A DNA stretch of 64,000 nt from Polyporus tsugae (Eukaryota; Basidiomycota; Agaricomycetes; Polyporales; Polyporaceae): positions 1,426,001 through 1,490,000 of the forward strand of contig JAHRBS010000007.1 of assembly GCA_024305745.1 (NCBI GenBank), written 5' to 3'. Of the stretch, positions 54,779-64,000 are shown in pieces. Within the stretch, counting starts at the first letter, position 1. Each line of letters opens with the position of its first letter. Under the pieces are notes generated by a model that was not told the DNA's origin, ran no database searches, and was given only the letters and a program-made list of their open reading frames with translations. Position numbers and translations under genes: made by a program.

Positions 54779-56280
54779 AAACCCTCTTTCTTATCAACCA
54801 CCGTAAGGGCGGCGATCTTCTCCTCCATTGCCTTGAGCTGGGCTTTGAGCATCGTGAGTTCATCGGCACCGGATGAGGAAGAAGAGGCAGCCCATTGGCC
54901 CTCGACCTTGGGCTTTGGGCAGTGGAACGCGGGATGTCCTTTCTCACCGCAGTTCCAGCACTCGCCGTTGAACTTCTTCTTGCCCGAACCAGAGGCGGCT
55001 GTCTTTTCGCCCTTCTTCTTCCATTCAAATTGCTTTGGCCGTTCCTCCTCGCACACGGCAAGTTGCTGGTCCATCTGCAGCACGACTTTCTGGATCTTGG
55101 CGAGGTCTGAGATGTCGTGCACTGTGGTTGCAAAGGCATCCTTGATCTTGTAAGGGAGTGCCGTGCAGTACCGTTTGCGCTTGTCTGCATCACCGAACCT
55201 GGTGCGAGCAGCGATGGCATTGAACTGACTGGTATAGTCCTTGACAGTGCCAAGCCGATGTGAAGCCTTGCAGAGTTTGGCGAGTTCTGTGACAGCCGCT
55301 TCTTTGTTGTCCGCAGTGCAGAAGTGCGCCTTAAATGACCCTTCAAAGGCCGCAAAGTCCAACCATGCGACATTGCCGCCGGCCACCGTGACAATGTATG
55401 GACCAGCCCACTCAGCAGTGCCACTGGTCAACTTGTTGAGGATCGTGATCCAGCGGATCTCGTGTGCGACACCTTGCGCCTCGAGAAGATCGTAGTAGAT
55501 GCGGGCATTGGCTACAAAGCAGAGCCCTTCCTGCGTGAGCTTTCCATTGTACTCACAAGGGGCGACTTGAGAGAGGAGTTTGGAGACATTGAAGGGGGTG
55601 GATGTTGTCATGGTGGGAGCAGGCGATGAGGGTGGAGAGGGACTTGGTATGGGCGAGGGACTACTCGGGGTGTTGAGGACAACAGTTTCTTGTTGTGGAG
55701 TCCCGACCGGCGGGGTTGTGGGGTTTGGTGTGGTGGGTGTCGGAGGGTTGGAAGTGCGTTTTGCAATATGTTCACTTGCTAATGAAAGAGCACGACCAAG
55801 CGGAATGGGTCCTAGAGATGGGGATCCTCCAGGTGTGGGGATGCGACTTTGAGGTCGCAAAGTTGGGCGAGAGGCAGGGCGTGAGGAGGGGTTTCTGGAA
55901 GTGACGATGGCAGCCTGTCGTTGGGGAGGGTGTTCGGGGTCTTGAGGTTCTGGGACAAGGGGATTGAGGAGTCGTGTGCGGATCTGCGAGTCCTGGCTGT
56001 CTTTGATGATGAGCCTAGGAGAGATAGTGTTGATTACTTCTGGAGTAGCTCTGAAGGTGCGTCGATGATTGGGACACGGTTGATCTTCACAGACTGTCCA
56101 GCACTGTCTAACTGTATCCCAATGCTTGTCCTGAACCTCGTGCGGGTGAAAGGCGTGCCCAAAGGTTTGACAAGTCAGAGTGGAGGGTCTCGTTTCCCAT
56201 ACCAGGAATGCAAATAGCAGGTGCACAACCCAACGCTGTCTGCTCAGCCTCCTCGGCCTATTGCTATGTCTTAACCTCAA
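54775..56280 (-). CDS. Gypsy A Gag
   Basis: The open frame runs to TGA at 54775-54777 without interruption. The Gag core probably starts at the Met of MTTSTPFNVSKLL (about 55611), with WITILNKLTSGTAEWAGPYI, FEGSFKAHFCTADNKEAA, a zinc knuckle CWNCGEKGHPAFHC (about 54950) and a short helix at the end (AQLKAMEEKIAAL). The upstream 220 codons are Pro/Ser/Thr-rich and may be leader. It is the only intact gypsy A frame. Confidence 0.8.
   Translation of the reverse strand: MRLRHSNRPRRLSRQRWVVHLLFAFLVWETRPSTLTCQTFGHAFHPHEVQDKHWDTVRQCWTVCEDQPCPNHRRTFRATPEVINTISPRLIIKDSQDSQIRTRLLNPLVPEPQDPEHPPQRQAAIVTSRNPSSRPASRPTLRPQSRIPTPGGSPSLGPIPLGRALSLASEHIAKRTSNPPTPTTPNPTTPPVGTPQQETVVLNTPSSPSPIPSPSPPSSPAPTMTTSTPFNVSKLLSQVAPCEYNGKLTQEGLCFVANARIYYDLLEAQGVAHEIRWITILNKLTSGTAEWAGPYIVTVAGGNVAWLDFAAFEGSFKAHFCTADNKEAAVTELAKLCKASHRLGTVKDYTSQFNAIAARTRFGDADKRKRYCTALPYKIKDAFATTVHDISDLAKIQKVVLQMDQQLAVCEEERPKQFEWKKKGEKTAASGSGKKKFNGECWNCGEKGHPAFHCPKPKVEGQWAASSSSSGADELTMLKAQLKAMEEKIAALTVVDKKEGF
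54778..54784 (-). promoter_or_regulatory. Possible -1 frameshift site GGGTTTT at the Gag stop
   Basis: The last Gag codons read GAG GGT TTT TGA. G-GGT-TTT is an X-XXY-YYZ heptamer in the right register, and a -1 slip leads straight into the protease frame. A small GCAT/ATGC hairpin inside a GAACC/GGTTC stem follows within 10-40 nt. Mechanism inferred. Confidence 0.6.
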
Positions 56281-56572
56281 GGGACACGAGCCCAGGGGTG
56301 TCCTGCCTTGGCTTTGTTTCGCTGCCTTTCTCTAGCCTCCCACACCGTGAGGCGGACCACTTCTGTCAGTGCCAGGGTCTTGGGTTAGGAGCTTTCCACA
56401 CACTGTACCACTGAAAGTGGCAAGCCTCGAGTTGAATCAAGACCACATCCAATGGTGTGACTAGAGCACGTACTACACTAGGCCAACACAGAGGGTCAAG
56501 AGTGCATACCGTACGAGGGGAAAAGGGAAAGGGTGTGGGTACACCGGTGCTTGTGAAGTAGTTTTGACCTAA
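56281..56572 (-). other. Gypsy A leader and primer-binding site
   Basis: The PBS AGGTCAAAACT (minus strand 56570-56560) lies two bases inside the LTR and is exactly complementary to AGTTTTGACCT in the LTR (minus strand 56758-56748), about 37 bp after a TATATAAGG box. This is the self-priming arrangement. The rest of the leader shows nothing else. Confidence 0.7.
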
Positions 56573-57018
56573 TGTTATGACTGGCCGTCGAGTAAGGACC
56601 AGGGAGACTTACGAGACGAGCAAGGGCATCGACGAGCACTTGTGCAGCAAGAGCAGAGCAAGGCTCAACGGTCAGGGCTGGAGACAAGATGTATTGAGTA
56701 AGTAGGTGTCTACAAGCGAAATACAGTGAGGCTTACCTGGAGACAAGAGGTCAAAACTGAGGTCTCCAGGCAGCGAAGTACAGGTCCTTATATATGTACA
56801 GAGGACAATGAAAACCTGGGGACAATAGGTAACTATGGACACAGGTGAACAATGAAAATGGAACAATAGTGACTATGGACAATAAGGAGCTATTGTGCTG
56901 AAGAACAAAGGACAAGATGCAATGCAATGGAGAACAATAAGTACGACGTGAGAAGTAGATTGTCTGGAAAAGGAAACTAAGGCGCTGGTGGCAGGCGCCG
57001 AATGGAGCGTTCATGACA
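56573..57018 (-). repeat. LTR-A, 5' LTR of gypsy A (446 bp)
   Basis: It runs from TGTCATGAAC (minus strand, 57018) to CATAACA (56573). It abuts the stop codon of the zinc-finger ORF at 57019 directly. Confidence 0.95.
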
Positions 57019-57282
57019 TCAGGACAGGGCCTCAAGAAAGTCTGGGAGGCCAATTGGATCCAGATCAGCTGTGAGATCATCTTCCTCAGCTTCTGATCCT
57101 TCCTCGGCTTCCGCCTCCTTCTGCATCTTCCGCTTCCGCTTCTTCTGTTCCACGTCCTTCTTCATACAGGCTGCACATAGCTTAGACAACTCGCCTTGTG
57201 CTCCCTTGTGGCGCACTGGGGGGAACTCGGAGAGAGGTTTGTGGGCATGGCACTGGCTGCAAACCTTATCCTCGGCGGCCAT
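57019..57282 (-). CDS. Small zinc-finger protein or 5' exon, cut at the LTR edge
   Basis: ATG at 57282 (rev) opens an 87-aa frame: CSQCHAHKPLSEF and CAAC form a CX2C...CX2C finger, followed by a Lys/Arg-rich stretch (KKRKRKMQKE) and an acidic tail. The TGA at 57021-57019 is the first triplet beyond LTR-A, so the gene may end there by chance or have lost its 3' part to the insertion. Such N-terminal fingers occur in many basidiomycete proteins of unknown role. Confidence 0.5.
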   Translation of the reverse strand: MAAEDKVCSQCHAHKPLSEFPPVRHKGAQGELSKLCAACMKKDVEQKKRKRKMQKEAEAEEGSEAEEDDLTADLDPIGLPDFLEALS

Positions 57283-57629
57283 AGAGCGCTATTTGTGAGA
57301 AGTTAGCAACCAGAGAAGCTCAGAAGCACAGACTGTTACGTACATGGAATGCCCAGACTAGAGGTGAAAAGTTTGATTTACCGAAAAGGTAATGTCCAAC
57401 AAGCCCGACGGCCGGTGGTAAGCTCGCATTGTTAGTTTGAGTAAGAACTTGATTGTATTTGGACTACAAGCACTCAATCTAATGGACATTGTAGGCCATA
57501 CTTAATGTGCCGACTAATCCACTGTGTTTGGCAATCGGCGCTTATCTGCTCAGCCACAGCGGAGTCTGAACAGGCATGGACGATCAGGTGGGAGATTAAC
57601 GCCAAGTTGCTTTAGTCGCTGTGATATCG
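57283..57629. other. Spacer without recognised gene
   Basis: Probable promoter of the zinc-finger ORF and AT-rich spacer. I see no RNA gene or repeat. Confidence 0.4.
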
Positions 57630-58683
57630 GACCATGATGCCCAGTGAGAACCCCTCCCATTTCCGGCCTTTGTAATCTTTTCCCGTCGAATATATCTGTA
57701 GTATTTGGCTGTATTTAGCGGGAAAAGATGGGAATGATCACATTCAGAGAGAAAAAGCCATTTGGGGGCCTTCACATTTTGCTGTATATTGTTATCTTTT
57801 TTGTTCAAAACTGCTCCGTTTCCCGCTGTCTGCTCACCACAAAAAGATAGGAAAGACTCTCAATTGATCCAGGAAGCCTCCGACGCTCTGCTCGTCTCGC
57901 ACTATTCGGTACATTGAATGCACTCTATTGGGGCCACCAAAAATAGATACAGGCGGTGCTACTGGTACTGGTACGAATCCACGTGCCGCGTACGTCCTAC
58001 GAGCTCGCGCGCCAGCCCCGCTCCCCCACGCTCCCCTCTACGCCTCCTCCGTAAGCTCACATGCCCCGCGCCCACCGGCCCATGCTCCAATCCCGCCCAC
58101 GAGTGCTCCACGCAGATGCTCCTGCCAAGCAGCCTGCGCCATCAAATAGCATTAGTCAGCTCGTGCGCGTCGTCCTCCTACCCTACTGATCTGCGTACCT
58201 CTTGTCCTACAGCGGCGCATGCATGGTCAGCAGAGCGAAGCGCATGGTGGGAGAGAGAATGCGAGGGGAGCGCGCCAGGGGGGAGATGGTGGGGGAAAGC
58301 AAGAAGTGGGTGAAGGGAAGGACGATGTTCCCCCATCTTAAATATGTCGGGGATGCCGATGACGTCATGAGCAGCGTGTTGGTGGCGGGATCGGGCAGTC
58401 GACAGTGGACACAGGTTGGGGCAAGGCGGATAGAAGTAAATTACAACACATGAACCGGGTGTTATACTATAAGTTTCGACATCGGACGCATCAAGCGCCC
58501 GGAGTAGTTCTACAAATTGAGACGAAGTTGCTATATAAAGTCACCCAAACTACAACTAAGTAGATGGCTTCGATCCGAAATTAGACCCGCCAAGCGCCGA
58601 GATTGAGAGGCAAAAGATCCCAATTGCTCAAATTGGCTCCCAATCGCTGGCAATGGGAGGGGTTCTCACTGGGCATGATGACC
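57630..58683. mobile_element. Possible MITE or non-autonomous DNA transposon (about 1.05 kb)
   Basis: Inverted terminal segments of about 39 bp (57630-57668 and 58645-58683) share an exact 25-bp core starting ATGCCCAGTGAGAACC. A 10-bp direct repeat CGGACCATGA lies at 57628-57637 and 58683-58692 and may be the target duplication, though its right copy is a few bases off. The interior has no coding frame I trust. Confidence 0.5.
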
Positions 58684-58887
58684 GGACCATGACGACCGCA
58701 ACCGTCTCACTGTTCCAAGTCGACCCAGGAGATTGTTCAACATCATCCTCAAAATCCTCCCCTCATGCGTTGAAGACCCGATCTTCATCAATGTGGGCAT
58801 GTTCTTGATTTTTGACCCGCAGACGCGTAATCTGAATATGTGATCAAATGGTACAGTACTCCGTATATTCGTGGCTCACTACCATGA

Positions 58888-59935
58888 CTATACAGTTGTT
58901 TTGGCCTTCACCTTTAATTTGATTCCCAGCGCATTTTTACCATCAACCTTCTTCCGCTTCATAGCTGGCGCACCAATCGTGGAAGCAGCAGAAAGCAGAG
59001 CACGCGCGGACTCTGGAAGGAGGCTCTGAAGCTCGGGTTCTTGGGTACCAGCTTTGCGCTTGACCGTAACAAGCGAGCTTGATGCGCCGCCATGCGTACT
59101 TGAGCCTGCACCATTAGCAGCAGACGCAGCCGAAGCGGGGACCTTGGCAAAAACTTCCCGCACCAATCTCTCATCTTCCTCTTCCGCAAATTTCCTCTCC
59201 CTATCCTCCTCCGTCTCGATCTCCTCCATCCCTAGACGTTCCAGCAGATCCACGGACTGGCCGACACGCTCGTTGCGGGCGTTGCGGGCCCTGATGTCCT
59301 GGAGGGCATCCAAAATGTCCATCTCGCGCTTGGAGTCGACAGTACGATTCTCCAGCGCCTTCATGGGATTATTCTCTTCCTCTTCCAGTTTCGCTAGCCG
59401 ATCCTCTTCTTCGACAGCCTTCTCTTCTCTCCATGGCTCGAAATTGCGGGAAGCGCCATGTTCAGCAGTGTAGTCCGTATTCTTAGGGTCGGTCTTGAAC
59501 GTGATCTCCGCGGAGCACAAGGTGCTGCAATGTACAAGTACGGCGTTGGCTAAGAGAACAAACAGGCGGACGTGGTGGCTCACCATTTGATATAGAAACG
59601 AAATATCTTGATCCCATGATAGTCCTCGCCCTCTACCGTCTCCTTCCGCGCATTAAACTTCTTTCCTTTGTAGATGTACTCGCCACAAGTATTGCATCGC
59701 CTACATCGAAGTCATATGATTAGGGAGAACTTGAAGGCAATAAGACACGACACGTACATAGAGAAGGGAGCCATTAAGCGAACGACCTGCTGTGAATTCT
59801 TGGGCTGCCTTCGGCGAGGGATAAGGGATGGGTCGAAATCCGGAGGAAAGTACTTGTTCAAGACTAGGTGAACGATAAGCACACACAATTTTTGCAGATG
59901 ACAACGCAACCCAACATACCTTTACGTTCAGACAT
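58888..59935 (-). CDS. YJU2: YJU2/CWC16 family pre-mRNA splicing factor
   Basis: Four exons (59920-59935, 59758-59863, 59584-59700, 58888-59524) with introns of 56, 57 and 59 nt, all GT-AG, give 291 aa in frame from ATG at 59935. The N-terminus [17 protein letters not shown] and [20 protein letters not shown] are the hallmark of CWC16 proteins. C43, C46, C80 and C83 form the zinc site (CNTC, CTLC), followed by [15 protein letters not shown] and [11 protein letters not shown]. The C-terminal half is acidic coiled-coil and ends in basic KKVDGK and KVKAKTTV, likely nuclear. In yeast Yju2 promotes the first splicing step within the NineTeen-complex-bound spliceosome. YJU2 rather than the paralogue SAF4/CCDC130 is chosen from the N-terminus. 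Confidence 0.93.
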
Positions 59936-60146
59936 GATGGATGTACAGGTGCAGGAGGGTGTAGAGGGCGCAGATGAGAGGAGACGGCAACAATGGAGTC
60001 AGTTCAAGATTGTTCAAGGCGCCCGCAGTGGTGGCTGTCGCTTAGTCATCCAATCCTCACACAAGCGTCATCACACACACACACAGGCGCCTCTTCTATG
60101 ACGGTATCGAACGAATCCCTTCCAAGCTGTTTATCCTCCATCGACA
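59936..60146. promoter_or_regulatory. Shared divergent promoter of YJU2 and the DHX35 gene
   Basis: Only 211 bp separate the two start codons. The interval has an (AC)n run of about 14 bp near 60071-60084 and no clear TATA box. Transcription of both genes must start here. Confidence 0.7.
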
Positions 60147-63034
<2,888 letters not shown>

Positions 63035-63305
63035 TACTGTATGGCCCTAAGTAGTACTTAGTGCACCTCTTGTGTTTATCGCGTGGTCGAAAAGTGAAGA
63101 ATTTCACGATGACGTCTTAGAATCCCTCCTCGTTGCATCTATGCACATGGTGGCCAGGAGGCCTAAGTAGATATGTCGGAGTCCGCGCCCGGCGGAAGTC
63201 CGCACTCAATGACAGGGCGCTAATATAAGCGACAATGAGTTGGCGGGCGTCTATGAATGCAGCGACCAGCTCTGGCTCGGATTCCTTCCTTCTATTCCTG
63301 ACACC
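63035..63305. promoter_or_regulatory. Intergenic region, DHX35 terminator and MIC19 promoter
   Basis: 271 bp between the two genes. TATAAG-like sequence at about 63224 lies 80 bp ahead of the MIC19 ATG. No further feature seen. Confidence 0.4.
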
Positions 63306-64000
63306 ATGGGGGCCTCCCAATCCTCCCCACAACCAGATGAAAAGGTGTTCATTTCTGACACCTCTTTGCATGTATGTTACTGCTTTCGTTCAAGCGACGT
63401 GACCCCATCTTACTCCCCAAAAATAGTTCTCGGAAGACGTCGTCCACCAGCTCGTTGACCACCAGACATCTCCCGACACCCCTCATGAACGTCAACTCAC
63501 CATAGATGCTCATATTCGCGCTCGGATACAATCGGAGCTCTCCCGTCTACACCAAGAAGAGGAACGAGTGCGGGAGGAGATTGAACATGCGTTAGAGAAG
63601 GAGAACCTCGACCGTGAACGGCGTATGGCTGGCGAGGACAGTGCGTCCGAGGAGGCGGGGCCTGCCGGTTCCGTCAAGAGCAGTGCAGCGCTCATGGGAG
63701 ACCTCGACGAGCTTCGCCAAAAGGTGGAGAAATACCATGCACGCCAGAACTCGAAGGAACTTTCTGCTGTTCGTTCAAAGGGCGAAGAGGTTGTCTTGTG
63801 TTATCAGTAAGCTCTCCTTTTGCGCCGTTCTACTTTATCCAACCGCACCGCTCCCTAGGTCGAACCCCACGACCACCTTAGATTGTTGGAAAGTTGTTGA
63901 AGAGTTCAAGGCATCCGTGGGACAAGTAGAGCAGGTGCGTCCAAGGCATGCAATATATATGTTTGCTCTCCATTCTTATTCTCCGTATAGCGCTATGTGA
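63306..64000 (+). CDS. MIC19: MICOS complex subunit MIC19 (5' part, runs off the window)
   Basis: Exons 63306-63371, 63427-63806, 63859-63934 and 63991 to the edge, introns 55, 52 and 56 nt, GT-AG. The N-terminus MGASQSS fits an N-myristoylation signal, as in animal CHCHD3/MIC19. A long charged coiled coil follows (residues about 45-95, ELSRLHQEEERVREEI), then the CHCH-type pair C147-x10-C158 in VLCYQSN...LDCW. The protein sits in the intermembrane space at cristae junctions, bound to MIC60. The last CX9C half would lie beyond the window. Assigned from the combination of myristoylation motif, coiled coil and cysteine pattern. Confidence 0.8.

Larger units (their letters stand above)
43107..57018 (-). 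mobile_element. Gypsy A, minus-strand chromovirus split by gypsy B and LTR-F
   Basis: The 3' LTR is at 43107-43552 and the 5' LTR at 56573-57018. Removing gypsy B (46555-53555) and LTR-F (53998-54421) leaves an element of about 6.5 kb with Gag, protease, RT, RNase H, integrase and chromodomain in order. The outer flanks are GAGGG and TCAGG, which do not match, so the two ends may come from different insertions. Confidence 0.85.

Noticed and set aside
57918..58453. Host gene in 57.9-58.45 kb
   Set aside because: The frames are short, low in complexity (Ala/Pro/Arg), without plausible splice structure or domains, and lie inside the proposed MITE.
60060..60090. CRISPR-like or minisatellite signal from the (AC)n run
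   Set aside because: It is a simple dinucleotide microsatellite of about 14 bp in a eukaryotic promoter.

Overview
The window looks like a transposon-rich island from a basidiomycete fungus (probably an Agaricomycete) next to ordinary nuclear genes. The evidence is very short (about 45-60 nt) GT-AG introns in the genes at the right end, spliceosomal and mitochondrial genes of clear eukaryotic type, and a fungal mix of Ty3/gypsy chromoviruses, Ty1/copia elements, a LINE with zinc-knuckle ORF1, and a pogo-type DNA transposon. The species cannot be named from the sequence.

Layout. About 57 of 64 kb is nested mobile DNA. I name LTR families by length: LTR-A 446 bp (gypsy A), LTR-B 478 bp (gypsy B), LTR-C 427-433 bp (copia C), LTR-D 195 bp (gypsy D), LTR-E 110 bp (probably copia X), LTR-F 419 bp (solo). 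From left: copia X gag-protease (1-1714); the first 49 bp of an LTR-C (1715-1763); a LINE (1764-11533) with several insertions; the N-terminal part of a pogo-like transposase (11982-13298); copia C copy 1 (13299-26257), itself split by gypsy D (17985-25173); a USP-like protease pseudogene (26258-27434); then, all on the minus strand and in reverse order, the missing right halves of the earlier elements: X integrase (28523-29270), the rest of the LTR-C (29271-29670), the LINE 3' end with poly(A) (29671-31142), the pogo C-terminal half (31163-32130) and a copia C 3' LTR plus interior (32131-36692). Next come a second plus-strand copia C (36693-42466), a gypsy A fragment (42467-43106), a minus-strand gypsy A (43107-57018) split by gypsy B (46555-53550), and a solo LTR-F (53998-54416).

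The host part starts at about 57 kb: a small zinc-finger ORF cut at an LTR edge (57019-57282), a possible MITE (57630-58683), a YJU2/CWC16 splicing-factor gene (58888-59935, minus), a DHX35-type DEAH-box helicase gene (60147-63034, plus; 17 exons), and the 5' part of a MICOS MIC19 gene (63306 to the window end). YJU2 and DHX35 are divergently transcribed from 211 bp and both encode spliceosome-associated proteins.

How it fits together. Matching target-site duplications at separated, oppositely oriented half-elements (CTTCG for copia C in pogo, about 13 bp plus poly(A) for the LINE, GGTTG/GGGTG for LTR-C in X) show that the left 32 kb was one nested stack, later split by an inversion whose ends lie in inverted copia C copies. 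All three gypsy families carry an 11-nt (10-nt in B) complementarity between the inferred transcript 5' end and the primer-binding site, the Tf1/sushi self-priming signature, while copia C carries a site matching the anticodon half of initiator tRNA-Met. Most premature stops across unrelated elements are TGA at arginine positions, which points to C-to-T decay at CpG.
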